DNA from: Treponema sp.
GTDB taxonomy: Bacteria > Spirochaetota > Spirochaetia > Treponematales > Treponemataceae
Reading direction: 5' to 3'
NCBI GenBank assembly: GCA_016286535.1
Contig: JAEESZ010000003.1
Location: 124,001-188,000, forward strand
DNA length: 64,000 nt
A program made the position numbers and the translations under genes. The stretch's first letter is position 1; each line of letters opens with the position of its first letter. The notes under the pieces were generated by a model that did no database searches, was not told the DNA's origin, and was given only the letters and a program-made list of their open reading frames with translations. Shown piece after piece: positions 44,064 to 52,633 of this stretch.

Positions 44064-46264
44064 TGAAAAAACAAAAGGCTGCTTTACTTGTTCTGCTTTC
44101 TCTTTTGGGGACGGTCTGGGCTATTCTCAGATTCAGTCCCTACCCTGACTTAAAAAAATTTAAGTCAAAGGCCTTTAGTACGGCCTTTTACGACTGTAAG
44201 GGAAACCTTATTCAGGTAAGCAGTCTGGAAGGGGGAATAAAAAGAGAATTTACACCCCTGAAAAAAATACCCAAGGATGTAAGGCGGGCCTTTATAAAAT
44301 CTGAAGATAAAAGATTTTATCTTCATAATGGCATTGATTACCTGGCCCTTGCAAATGCACTTTTTGAAAACCTGCGGCAAAAAGAAAACGTTCGCGGGGC
44401 TTCAACAATTACAATGCAGCTTGTAAAAATCATTTCTGAGGACACCCAAAAAAGAAGCTACAGTCAGAAGCTTATTGATATGTTTAATGCCCTCAGACTT
44501 GAAAGCCGGCTGAGCAAAAATAAAATTCTGGAATATTATCTAAACTCTGTTCCCTTTGGAATGAACTGCGAAGGGGTAACTTCTGCGGCAAGAAGTTTTT
44601 ACGGAAAAAAATTAAGCGAACTTACAAAAGACGAAATAAAATGCCTTTCTGTAATTCCCCGCCGGCCAAGTCTTTATAATCCTATAGAAAATCCCCTCTT
44701 ATGCGCACAGAGGGCTAAGGTGCCTTTAGAAGCCGCAACATCTGCTTACAGATACAGCTATCCTTTTTACATGCCTCACTATATTTCTTATGTAAAAAAA
44801 TATTACAGGGAAAAAGGTCTGGACCTTCCTGCAAATGTATATCTTAACTGCGACCTTGAACTTCAGCAGCTGGCAAAAAAGTATCTGCGCCAGGCCTTAA
44901 ACGAAGCCCAGGCTTCCCGAATCTCTAATGGGGCTCTTTTAATTATGGAAAATAAGAGTGGAAACATTCTCTGCTGGATTGGAAACGAAAACTGGTACGA
45001 CAACAGCAACAGTGGACAGATTGACGGGGTTCTGGTAAATAATCAGCCGGGCAGCAGCATGAAGCCCTTTTTGTACCTTTATGCAATGGAGTTAAAAGAC
45101 GGAAAGGGAGAACCTTTGATGTACCCTTCCAGAGTGCTTGCCGACGTTCCCACGGAATTTGGCAATTCCAGACTCTATATTCCTTCTAATTTTAACAACA
45201 AGTTTAACGGCCCGGTAAGAATGAGGGTTGCCCTTGCTTCAAGTCTGAATATTCCTGCAGTAAGCTGCCTGAATGAATGCGGCGTAGACGGATATCTGGA
45301 TTTTCTTTACGATTTAGGCTTTGACTCTTTAAGGCATGGCGGTAAAGAAGCTGATTTAGGACTTTCCCTTGGAGCCGGCGAAGTCAACCTTACCGAGCTG
45401 GTGCCGGCCTTCAGTACAATAGTCAGGGACGGCAACTACCTTCCCCTCGAATACTCCGGCCTCAAAGCTCATAAAGTATATTCCTCAGATTCAGCCCGCC
45501 TCATGTGCTCCATACTGTCAGACTCTTCTTCCAGAGCACTGGGCTTTGGCTACTCGCAGACCTTCCAGACCGATTACCCTTCCATTTTTAAGACAGGTAC
45601 TGCAAATCAGTACCAGAACATCATTGCTCTGGGCGCAACAAAAAACTATACCATTGGTGTGTGGATGGGAAACTTTTCGGGTAAAACTGTAATTGGTAAA
45701 ACCGGTTCTTCCCTGCCTGCCTGGATTGCAAAAAATCTTCTGGATTATCTGGAAAAAGATCATGTATTTGATGAAAGAACAAGTTTTGCCCAACCGGAAG
45801 GCTACCATCTACAGAAAATCTGTCCCCTTTCGGGCCTACCTGCCGGTCCCGACTGTCCGGGTTTTGTATACGAATATCTCAAGGATGATATGAAGTTTCC
45901 TCTCTGCAGCTGGCACAAAGAAACAGAAGAAGGCCTTCAAATCACCTACCCCGCCGAATACCAGCGCTGGCTTTTAGACAACGAAATTAAAGCCCAAATT
46001 GATTACAGTCTGACTCCGCTTACAATTTTGAGTCCGCAAAATGATGCTCTTTTTTATTACAGCGAGCTCTATAATGCAGAACAGGCAATTCCGGTTGAAA
46101 TTACAGGAGGGACTTCAAACAGCCTGGAGATTTATTACGACGGCAAATATTATGATAAAATCAGCCGTCCCTTCTATTTTAAGCTGCCGGTTGAAAGGGG
46201 CTCTCACACCCTTGAAGTTCATTCCGGACTTGAAGAATGCTCAATAAAATTTCTTGTAAAATAA
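44063..46264 (+). CDS. pbpC: Penicillin-binding protein 1C
   Basis: A bifunctional peptidoglycan glycosyltransferase/transpeptidase of 733 aa. One N-terminal membrane anchor (about 5-22). The GT51 domain has the catalytic Glu in KSEDKRFYLHNGID (E81) and RGASTITMQL. The transpeptidase domain has S331-S-M-K334, SSLNIPAV (SxN) and KTGT at 510-513. The C-terminal domain has the PbpC-specific Cys-containing CPLSGLPAGPDCPG and a final beta-sandwich. PbpC pairs with A2M in many bacteria and is thought to repair peptidoglycan after attack. The start overlaps the A2M stop by 1 nt, and the gene ends 1 nt from the convergent P-II gene. Confidence 0.95.
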   Translation: MKKQKAALLVLLSLLGTVWAILRFSPYPDLKKFKSKAFSTAFYDCKGNLIQVSSLEGGIKREFTPLKKIPKDVRRAFIKSEDKRFYLHNGIDYLALANALFENLRQKENVRGASTITMQLVKIISEDTQKRSYSQKLIDMFNALRLESRLSKNKILEYYLNSVPFGMNCEGVTSAARSFYGKKLSELTKDEIKCLSVIPRRPSLYNPIENPLLCAQRAKVPLEAATSAYRYSYPFYMPHYISYVKKYYREKGLDLPANVYLNCDLELQQLAKKYLRQALNEAQASRISNGALLIMENKSGNILCWIGNENWYDNSNSGQIDGVLVNNQPGSSMKPFLYLYAMELKDGKGEPLMYPSRVLADVPTEFGNSRLYIPSNFNNKFNGPVRMRVALASSLNIPAVSCLNECGVDGYLDFLYDLGFDSLRHGGKEADLGLSLGAGEVNLTELVPAFSTIVRDGNYLPLEYSGLKAHKVYSSDSARLMCSILSDSSSRALGFGYSQTFQTDYPSIFKTGTANQYQNIIALGATKNYTIGVWMGNFSGKTVIGKTGSSLPAWIAKNLLDYLEKDHVFDERTSFAQPEGYHLQKICPLSGLPAGPDCPGFVYEYLKDDMKFPLCSWHKETEEGLQITYPAEYQRWLLDNEIKAQIDYSLTPLTILSPQNDALFYYSELYNAEQAIPVEITGGTSNSLEIYYDGKYYDKISRPFYFKLPVERGSHTLEVHSGLEECSIKFLVK

Positions 46265-46265
46265 G

Positions 46266-46952
46266 TTAGTTTTTTCCTAAAAGAGTAAAATCTGCGGCTG
46301 CATTTGAAAAAACAATTCCGCTTCCGGCTTTTTTAAAGCAGTCCAGAGATGAAACCGCATTGATAATATCATCCTTTTTTTCGTCAGGAACTAAAATCAT
46401 AAGCATTTCTTTTTCGGGAACAATTTCTACGCCAAAGAATTTTGCATCTCCTTCCCGGGCTGTTCCCCTTGCCGAAATAACGGTTCCCCCGCTGGCTCCG
46501 GCCTTTCTTGCGGCTGCCATTGCATCTTCTGCATATCCCTTGTTTACAATTATATTTATCATCTGGTAACTGTTAGTCATAGAATCATCTCCATTATTAA
46601 AGTTTTCGTTTGCACCACCATTGCCGCCGCAATTTCCAGTAGCGTTTCCACCCCCATTGCCGCTCTTAAAAAATGCAGAAACATCCAGAGTGAACAAAAC
46701 TCCAAAGTGACTTTTTTTCTTACTGCATTCTTCTACAATTTTACAGACAACGTTTTTAAGATCCTTATCTTCTACAAGAATAAAAACGATATCTTTTGAA
46801 GTATCGCCAAGGCCAAGCAGCTGAATGATATTATTCTGCGCCGTTCCCCTGCCCATAAAAATTGTTCCGCCGTTGGCTCCTGCCTGTCTTGCTACATTTG
46901 TAACTAATTCACCGCTGTTATGGGGAACAATACTTACAATCAGCTTAAACAT
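46266..46952 (-). CDS. Tandem P-II-like regulator
   Basis: 228 aa made of two GlnB-fold domains, about residues 1-95 and 130-228, joined by a Gly/Asn-rich linker (GNGGGNATGNCGGNGGANEN). Both halves carry the same signature: ARQAGANGGTIFMGRGTAQ in the first and ARKAGASGGTVISARGTAR in the second, each followed by an EKEMLMILVPDEK-type strand. P-II proteins sense energy or nitrogen state and bind partner transporters. The partner here is probably the DUF1538 membrane protein whose 3' end overlaps by 8 nt. ATG 46952 is preferred over GTG 46958 because GGAGG lies 5-6 nt upstream of the ATG. Confidence 0.8.
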   Translation of the reverse strand: MFKLIVSIVPHNSGELVTNVARQAGANGGTIFMGRGTAQNNIIQLLGLGDTSKDIVFILVEDKDLKNVVCKIVEECSKKKSHFGVLFTLDVSAFFKSGNGGGNATGNCGGNGGANENFNNGDDSMTNSYQMINIIVNKGYAEDAMAAARKAGASGGTVISARGTAREGDAKFFGVEIVPEKEMLMILVPDEKKDDIINAVSSLDCFKKAGSGIVFSNAAADFTLLGKN

Positions 46953-48462
46953 CGTCACCTCCAGATTTTTTTATTCTTTTTGTTTTAAGTTTATAAATAA
47001 TTCCCATTATCTGAATGGCAATCAGGGGCATAAGGGCTACAAGAGAAATTACTCCAAAGGAATCAGAATTATTTCCGCAGGCCTGGGCCGCTCCGATTGT
47101 AAAGGAAAGCACAAAGGTCGAAGTTAATGGACCTGACGCAACGCCACCAGAATCGAAGGCAATGCCGGTAAATAACTCCGGAGAAAAAATCATAAGCAGG
47201 AGGGCTAAAAAATATCCGCTGAAAAGAAGATATTTTATATTAAAGCCCGAAATACTGCGCCAGAGGGAAAGCCCGATTGCCAGGGATGTTCCCAAAGATA
47301 AAAAGAGCAGCAGAAGTTTTCTTTTTATAGTACCTCCACTTACGGTTTCTACCTGCTCGCTTAAAATCCAGACGGCAGGTTCTGCACAGACAATAATTGC
47401 ACCAAATAAAAGCCCCGTAATTATAAGCAGGAAGGTCCAGATTCCGCCGCTTGCAAAAGCCCTGGCCCCAAGAATCTCGCCAAGCACTTTACCGGCCTGC
47501 ATAAAACCGCCGTTTACGCCTGTAAGGAATATGGAAAGTCCCAGAAAACTATAGATAAAACCTATGCTCATTCTTACAACCTGCAGCTTTGTCATTTTAA
47601 GCAGGCTGAACTGAAAAATAACAAAGAGGGCAAAAAGAGGTGCTATAGAAATAAGGGACTCTTTCGATACGGAAGGAAAAACCTTTACAAAAGGCATAAA
47701 GATTTTTGAAAAAAGTCCGGCTCTTACTTCTTCTTCAAGCCCTGCAGCCTGTAAAAAAAGTCCTGCATCTGAAGCTTCTGCATTTTTTAAGAAGAAGGAA
47801 TAAAGCAGAACCGAAAGAACCGGTCCAACTGAAGCAATGCCTGTAAGTCCAAAGGAATTAGATTCGCTTTTAGAACGTACTGTAGAAACACCAATTCCCA
47901 ACGCAATAATAAAAGGAACGGTCATGGGCCCGGTAGTTGCTCCCCCCGAATCGAAGGCTATTCCCGTAAAGCTTTTGCTGCAAAAAAAGGTCAGTAAAAG
48001 CAGAATGATATAAAAGAATAAAAGCGTAATCTTTAAGGAAAAATTAAGAACTGAACGTAAAAGGCCCAGTAAAACAAAAATGCCTACGCCAAAGGCAATA
48101 ACCAGCGTAAAAAGCAGCTTGTTTACCTGCGGGAAAAGTGACTTAACCTGCTCGGCAAAAACCTGAATATCTGGTTCGGCAGCAGTTACAATAAAGCCAA
48201 TAAAAAAGGCTGAGCATAAGAGTAAAGAAAGATTTCTTTTTTTGGTTAATTCTGATCCGCATCTTTCTCCCATGGGCTGAATACCCATATCTACACCAAG
48301 AAGAAAAATGGTAAGACCAATAATAAGAAAAAATCCCCCTGCCACAAATCTTGCAAGGAGGATTTTATCCATTGGGACTACAAATAAACCAAGAAAAAGA
48401 ACAATCAAAACTGTTGGTAAAACAGATATTGCAGTTTCTTTTAGTTTTACAAGAATATTCAT
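46945..48462 (-). CDS. DUF1538 family multi-pass membrane protein
   Basis: 505 aa, about 12 membrane segments in two homologous halves. Paired signatures: SFTGIAFDSGGATTGPMTVPF in the first half and LFTGIAFDSGGVASGPLTSTF in the second, and VTAAEPDIQVFAEQV against IVCAEPAVWILSEQV. The inverted or tandem duplication suggests a transporter. DUF1538 genes commonly sit with P-II-like genes, as here, so the P-II protein probably gates it; the substrate is unknown. It lies downstream of luxS with a 20-nt gap and has a weak AGGA ribosome binding site. Confidence 0.82.
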   Translation of the reverse strand: MNILVKLKETAISVLPTVLIVLFLGLFVVPMDKILLARFVAGGFFLIIGLTIFLLGVDMGIQPMGERCGSELTKKRNLSLLLCSAFFIGFIVTAAEPDIQVFAEQVKSLFPQVNKLLFTLVIAFGVGIFVLLGLLRSVLNFSLKITLLFFYIILLLLTFFCSKSFTGIAFDSGGATTGPMTVPFIIALGIGVSTVRSKSESNSFGLTGIASVGPVLSVLLYSFFLKNAEASDAGLFLQAAGLEEEVRAGLFSKIFMPFVKVFPSVSKESLISIAPLFALFVIFQFSLLKMTKLQVVRMSIGFIYSFLGLSIFLTGVNGGFMQAGKVLGEILGARAFASGGIWTFLLIITGLLFGAIIVCAEPAVWILSEQVETVSGGTIKRKLLLLFLSLGTSLAIGLSLWRSISGFNIKYLLFSGYFLALLLMIFSPELFTGIAFDSGGVASGPLTSTFVLSFTIGAAQACGNNSDSFGVISLVALMPLIAIQIMGIIYKLKTKRIKKSGGDDV

Positions 48463-48482
48463 TAAGTAATCCTAATTAAAAC

Positions 48483-48965
48483 TTAATTTGCTTTTACACT
48501 AAAGGCATCGTATCCTTTTTTTTCTATTCCATTAACCCAGGCAAGTGCATATTTTTTTGCCCCTTCCAGGTCGTGATCTCTGTAGTTTCCGCATTCAGCT
48601 TCTGTAGTGGCTGGAACCGGCTTATCCCATACGGCAACTTTTCTAAGCACGTTCAAAAGATGATTTGCAATCTCTTCTTCTGTGTGTTCGCCCCATACAG
48701 TAAAATAAAAACCTGTTCTGCAGCCCATAGGAGAAAGGTCAATAACCCCTTCCATTTCGTCACGGATATATTCTGCCATTAAGTGTTCCAGGGTATGAAT
48801 GGCACCTGTAGTCATAAATTCTTTATTTGGCTGACAGAATCTTATGTCAAACTTTGTAACTACATCCCCTTTCTGACCTGTTTTTTTTGCCGCAAGTCTT
48901 ACAAAAGGAGCAATTACCTTTGTGTGATCAAGATTAAACGAATCTACATTATATTTTTTTTCCAT
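48483..48965 (-). CDS. luxS: S-ribosylhomocysteine lyase LuxS
   Basis: LuxS splits S-ribosylhomocysteine into homocysteine and DPD, the precursor of autoinducer-2. At 160 aa the length is standard. Metal ligands H57 and H61 are in HTLEH with E60, the third ligand is C125 (EAECGNYRDH), and the catalytic Cys is C82 in PMGCRTGFY. It comes directly after the MTA/SAH nucleosidase gene that supplies its substrate, so the activated methyl cycle steps are adjacent. GAGAGG lies 6 nt before the ATG. Confidence 0.97.
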   Translation of the reverse strand: MEKKYNVDSFNLDHTKVIAPFVRLAAKKTGQKGDVVTKFDIRFCQPNKEFMTTGAIHTLEHLMAEYIRDEMEGVIDLSPMGCRTGFYFTVWGEHTEEEIANHLLNVLRKVAVWDKPVPATTEAECGNYRDHDLEGAKKYALAWVNGIEKKGYDAFSVKAN

Positions 48966-48982
48966 ATAAAACCTCTCAAAAT

Positions 48983-49672
48983 CTAAATTTCATTAATTAC
49001 TTCAAGCAGGAAGGAACTGCTGAGTTTAGAAGCAAGTGCTTCATCGTAAGTGCTTTTTACACTGTCATCTGCACAATCAGACATACAGCGGATAATTACA
49101 AAAGGAATATTATTCTTATAGCAGGTGTGGGCAATTGCGCAGCCTTCCATTTCTACACAAAGAGGATTAAAGTTTCTGATTATAAAATCCTTCTTTTCTC
49201 CACCGGCAATAAACTGGTCCCCGCTGGCAATAAGCCCCTTCTGAATTTTATGTTCTTTAGAAAGGCTTGCCTTAGCAAAGGCTTCCATAGCTGTGTTTAC
49301 AAGAGAAGCATCTGCTTCAAACTTTGCAGGTAAGGAAGGAATCTGGCCTAATTCATAACCAAAAAAAGTTGTATCAAAATCATGGTAGACCGTCTGACTT
49401 GAAACTACAAAATCGTAAATATTCAGGCCTTTTCCTGTTGCTCCTGCAATTCCGGTATTAATTACCTTTTCTACATTAAACTTAAGAATTAAAAGCTGTG
49501 TGCATAAGGCGGCATTTACCTTTCCAATTCCGCACTGAATTACAACAACTTCTTTATTAAACAAAAGTCCCTTATAGAACTTCTGTCCATTAATTTCTAT
49601 GATTTCTTTTGAAGTCATCTTGTCATAAATGGCAGAGACTTCGCTTTCCATTGCGCCAATTATTCCTATCAT
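48983..49672 (-). CDS. mtnN: 5'-methylthioadenosine/S-adenosylhomocysteine nucleosidase
   Basis: This enzyme removes adenine from MTA and SAH; the S-ribosylhomocysteine from SAH is the LuxS substrate. 229 aa, family length. Motifs: MIGIIGAMESEVSAI (with the conserved early Glu), QCGIGKVNAALCTQLLI, NTGIAGA, CVEMEGCAIAHTC and IIRCMSDCADD (catalytic Asp region). The ribosome binding site AAAAGG overlaps the stop of the upstream small membrane protein gene, so translation is likely coupled. Confidence 0.95.
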   Translation of the reverse strand: MIGIIGAMESEVSAIYDKMTSKEIIEINGQKFYKGLLFNKEVVVIQCGIGKVNAALCTQLLILKFNVEKVINTGIAGATGKGLNIYDFVVSSQTVYHDFDTTFFGYELGQIPSLPAKFEADASLVNTAMEAFAKASLSKEHKIQKGLIASGDQFIAGGEKKDFIIRNFNPLCVEMEGCAIAHTCYKNNIPFVIIRCMSDCADDSVKSTYDEALASKLSSSFLLEVINEI

Positions 49673-49674
49673 AT

Positions 49675-50070
49675 TTACCTTTTCAGTTTCTTTTCTTCAT
49701 CTTCTTTTGACTGTTTTACATAGTGCTGTAAAACATCATCCAAAAGTTTATCCTGTAAATTAAACTTTCTGATTACCAGACTTACAACGGCCTTGTAAAT
49801 AAGAAAACCGCCGACCATACTTCCAATAAAAATTAAAACAGAAAAAACTTCAAAAAGTACCCTTACAGTTGCAGACTGAGGGTCAAAACACTTAAACAAA
49901 ATAAGTGACATTAAAAGGAAAAGTCCCAGCATTAAAAGCAGAGTTTCTACAATCTCAAAAAGGGATGCAAGTATCATAAAAATTGTTGAACGGTTTTTCT
50001 TTGTTCTGTATTCAATTTTAGCCTTTTTCTGTTTTTCAAGTTCGGCTTCATCAATTTCCTGATAATCCAT
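49675..50070 (-). CDS. Small membrane protein of unknown function
   Basis: 131 aa. A charged N-terminus (EIDEAELEKQKKAKIEYRTKKN) leads into two hydrophobic segments, about residues 30-60 and 70-97, then a charged C-terminal tail ending KQSKEDEEKKLKR. No recognised family. It lies between lspA (12-nt gap) and mtnN (2-nt gap) and is translated in the same direction, so it is part of the cluster. A role in the envelope is possible but not shown. Confidence 0.7.
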   Translation of the reverse strand: MDYQEIDEAELEKQKKAKIEYRTKKNRSTIFMILASLFEIVETLLLMLGLFLLMSLILFKCFDPQSATVRVLFEVFSVLIFIGSMVGGFLIYKAVVSLVIRKFNLQDKLLDDVLQHYVKQSKEDEEKKLKR

Positions 50071-50082
50071 ATTTACCCCGCC

Positions 50083-50676
50083 TTAGTTTTCTGTTTTTTC
50101 AGCTTTTTCAGAATCTTCTTCGCTCTTTGCCTTATTATCTTTTGATTCTTTAGAAATAGAAACTATAAAAGAAATGATTAAAAGAATTCCGCAGATAACA
50201 ACTGCTGAATCTGCAATATTAAAGGTTGGCCATCGTGTCATTCTAAAAAGCCCGATTGGACTTTTTGTAAATCCGAACCACTGGAAATCTAAAAAATCTA
50301 CAACGCCTTCTGCCCTGAAAAAACGGTCTATAAGATTTCCAAGTCCGCCGCCAATAATTCCGGTAATAGACCAGCGCTGTAAGGCAGTGAATTCTTTGTT
50401 TCTAAAATAAACAACAATTACAAGAACAATAACAACAAGTGGTAAAAGCAGGAACAAAAGATGTCTGATTGTATCTGACCAGCCTGCACCAACACTGAAT
50501 GCAACACCTGTATTACATACATGAACAATTCTAAAGAATCCACCTAAAAATGAGGCACCAATCTGATACAAGGGAATGTATTTTACAACTAAAGCCTTTG
50601 TAAGCTGATCTAAGATAATTACTAAGAAAGTTAAAATAAAAGGTAATAACTTCGACTTTAAAGATATTTTTTCCAT
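50083..50676 (-). CDS. lspA: Lipoprotein signal peptidase (signal peptidase II)
   Basis: LspA cleaves signal peptides of lipidated prolipoproteins, of which this window has several. 197 aa, with four membrane segments. Catalytic aspartates are in GGLGNLIDRFFR and FNIADSAVVICG, and VVDFLDFQWFG lies between. The C-terminal 25 residues are a charged tail. There is no ribosome binding site; TATATT ends 6 nt before the ATG, with TTTAAA 17 nt further up, suggesting an internal leaderless promoter although nif3 is only 36 nt upstream. Confidence 0.95.
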   Translation of the reverse strand: MEKISLKSKLLPFILTFLVIILDQLTKALVVKYIPLYQIGASFLGGFFRIVHVCNTGVAFSVGAGWSDTIRHLLFLLLPLVVIVLVIVVYFRNKEFTALQRWSITGIIGGGLGNLIDRFFRAEGVVDFLDFQWFGFTKSPIGLFRMTRWPTFNIADSAVVICGILLIISFIVSISKESKDNKAKSEEDSEKAEKTEN

Positions 50677-50712
50677 ATATTAAATATACAGAAGAATGAT
50701 GTTTTTTTAAAG

Positions 50713-51480
50713 TTATAAGTTAGTTGGAAAATCTAAAAATTTACAGTCTATAGATTTTTCCTTCATCAGTTTTTGCATTACAAGGTTTACGCCCACAATT
50801 TCTGTTTCGTAGTGACCGCCGCCAATTACATTTATGCCCATCTCTTTTGCATAGTGATACTGCTCATGGGCAAACTCTCCTGTAATATAGGCATCAAGAC
50901 CTTCTTCCACCGCCTGCTCAACATCTTCACTGGCCCCGCCAGAAATAATTCCAAGGCTTTTTATCAAATCTTTTCCAAAAGGAAGCTTTACATTTACGCT
51001 TTTTCCCTGGCGTACAAGTTTTTGCGAAAGTTCATCTATGCTTAGAGGCTTTTCAAGCTCTCCTTTTACACCAATGCTCATGCCCCGCCAGAAGCCAAAA
51101 GGATTAAGATTTTTTAAGCCAAGACGGGAAGCAAGGCCATAATTATTTCCGTAAGGATTATTTGCATCAAGAGGAATGTGATATGCACAAAGAGCAAGAT
51201 CATTTTCTATAAAGGCTGCAATGCGCTTGTAGTGACTTCCCCTTAAAAGTTCGCAGCCACCCCAGAATAAGCCGTGATGAACAAAAAGCAGGTCTGCACC
51301 CCATTTTGCTGCCTCCAGGGCTATAAGTTCGCAGGCATCTACCGCAAAGGCAACCTTTTTAATTTCTTTTGACGAAGGTTCCTTATTCTGAATCTGAATG
51401 CCGTTCAAAGAAGGGTCAGAAGGATAGTTTTCTTTTTTTAAAAAGGAATTAAAATACTGATCAAGTTCAATAAGTGTCAT
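50713..51480 (-). CDS. Nif3-like dinuclear metal centre protein
   Basis: 255 aa, DUF34/NIF3 family (YbgI-like), a toroidal protein with a two-metal site; the function is uncertain, with proposed roles as a metal chaperone or hydrolase. Seen: DPSLNGIQIQ, VAFAVDACELIALEA, the metal-binding LLFVHHGLFWGG, CAYHIPLDANNPYGNN and GGGHYETEIVGV. Length is normal for the short form without the middle insert. The start overlaps the stop of the upstream membrane protein gene (ATGA), so translation is coupled. Confidence 0.88.
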   Translation of the reverse strand: MTLIELDQYFNSFLKKENYPSDPSLNGIQIQNKEPSSKEIKKVAFAVDACELIALEAAKWGADLLFVHHGLFWGGCELLRGSHYKRIAAFIENDLALCAYHIPLDANNPYGNNYGLASRLGLKNLNPFGFWRGMSIGVKGELEKPLSIDELSQKLVRQGKSVNVKLPFGKDLIKSLGIISGGASEDVEQAVEEGLDAYITGEFAHEQYHYAKEMGINVIGGGHYETEIVGVNLVMQKLMKEKSIDCKFLDFPTNL

Positions 51481-52520
51481 TTTTGCTTTATCCCCCAGGA
51501 TTTTTTTGCTTCTGCAATAGTTCTTTTTGCTGCAAGTCTTGGAATTAAGGCATCAGGCTCCTTTTCTTTTCCAAGATATCTGGCCAGAAGAGGTTCGGTC
51601 TGTTCAATAAAACCATAGCCAGGACTTGTATAATCTTCTATTGAATCTAAAGAAAATGTACCGCTTATAAGCTCAGGATATTTTTTCTGCAAATCAGAAA
51701 TTGCAGTTTTACCCATTACATCAGAAACAAGAAAATAGCGGCAGTCTGGGCCATACTTTGCTTTTGCAAGGCTGATTAAGGATTCGCCTTCCAGCATCAT
51801 ATTGTAGGTATAAAATTCCCGGCTTGAGGCAAACTGCTGGGGTTTTCTAAGGCTTTCTATAATTAACAGGGTTTTTCTAAAAATCTTATTTTCCAGCGAA
51901 GGATAAATATAGCGGCAGTCGTTTGTGTAAAAATCTGCGGTATAAGTTGTGCAGGCATTTCTGGCAAGGAGATTCAAGTATGGAAGGTAAGCTTCAACAT
52001 CTCCGCGGCGGTCAGGCAAAAAGAGGATTACATTTTTTTTATCTATGCCAGGCAGTAAAGAAAACTCATAACATTCTGCATTTACATGATTAAAATTATT
52101 TGCTTTTTCAAAACCGCTTTTGTGATTTCCATAGTATTTTTCTACAGTCTTTGTTACACCTTTTTGAGTGTCCGGAGTGATGGCCGGAAGGAAAATACAG
52201 ATAATCACAAATAAGGAAATAACAGAAAGACTTGTAATTACTGCCCAGAATTTCATAAGTCCGCTGTAGCGGTCTACATAAAGCCGGTCTTTATAACGGA
52301 AGAGGGCGTGGAAGTTGGTGAGCAGAACCAGAAGGCTAAGCAGCAGTGTTGCAAGAGAAAAGATATCCAGGCCCCAGGAAAGAATAAGAAGGATTGCAAG
52401 AAGCAAAGCCAGTGGAGAAGTTGCAACTAAAGAGTCACGTCTGTCATTTTTTGGGAAGAAAACCCTGCTGTTTACGATAAAAAGAAGAGTAAGAATTAAA
52501 AGCTCACCTATATATTTCAT
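51477..52520 (-). CDS. Membrane protein of unknown function
   Basis: 347 aa. The first 115 residues contain about four hydrophobic segments (from ELLILTLLFIVN to SVISLFVIICIFLPAI). The remaining 230 residues are soluble and look alpha/beta: NVILFLPDRRGDVEAYLPYLNLLARN, TYTADFYTND, CRYFLVSDVMGKTAI and SGTFSLDSIEDY suggest an alpha/beta-hydrolase-like fold, but no clear nucleophile elbow is seen. No family recognised. It heads the leftward cluster and has a well-formed promoter ending 6 nt before the ATG. Confidence 0.65.
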   Translation of the reverse strand: MKYIGELLILTLLFIVNSRVFFPKNDRRDSLVATSPLALLLAILLILSWGLDIFSLATLLLSLLVLLTNFHALFRYKDRLYVDRYSGLMKFWAVITSLSVISLFVIICIFLPAITPDTQKGVTKTVEKYYGNHKSGFEKANNFNHVNAECYEFSLLPGIDKKNVILFLPDRRGDVEAYLPYLNLLARNACTTYTADFYTNDCRYIYPSLENKIFRKTLLIIESLRKPQQFASSREFYTYNMMLEGESLISLAKAKYGPDCRYFLVSDVMGKTAISDLQKKYPELISGTFSLDSIEDYTSPGYGFIEQTEPLLARYLGKEKEPDALIPRLAAKRTIAEAKKSWGIKQK

Positions 52521-52526
52521 AGATTT

Positions 52527-52555
52527 ATTATAATTGCCTGTCGCCTTGCCTTCAA
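52527..52555 (-). promoter_or_regulatory. Well-formed promoter of the leftward eight-gene cluster, leaderless
   Basis: Read leftward: TTGAAG (complement of 52550-52555), a 17-nt spacer and TATAAT (complement of 52527-52532), then 6 nt to ATG at 52520. There is no ribosome binding site. This is the clearest single example in the window of a promoter directly abutting a start codon. Confidence 0.7.
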
Positions 52556-52621
52556 GAGAGAAAGAAGATAAAGGGATTATATTTATTTATAAGATTACTT
52601 CCTTTAAACCCGTTTTAGCAC

Positions 52622-52627
52622 TATAAT
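52622..52627 (+). promoter_or_regulatory. -10 box of dnaX, leaderless
   Basis: TATAAT at 52622-52627, then TTATTT, then ATG at 52634. There is no ribosome binding site. No clear -35 is seen at the usual distance. Confidence 0.5.
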
Positions 52628-52633
52628 TTATTT

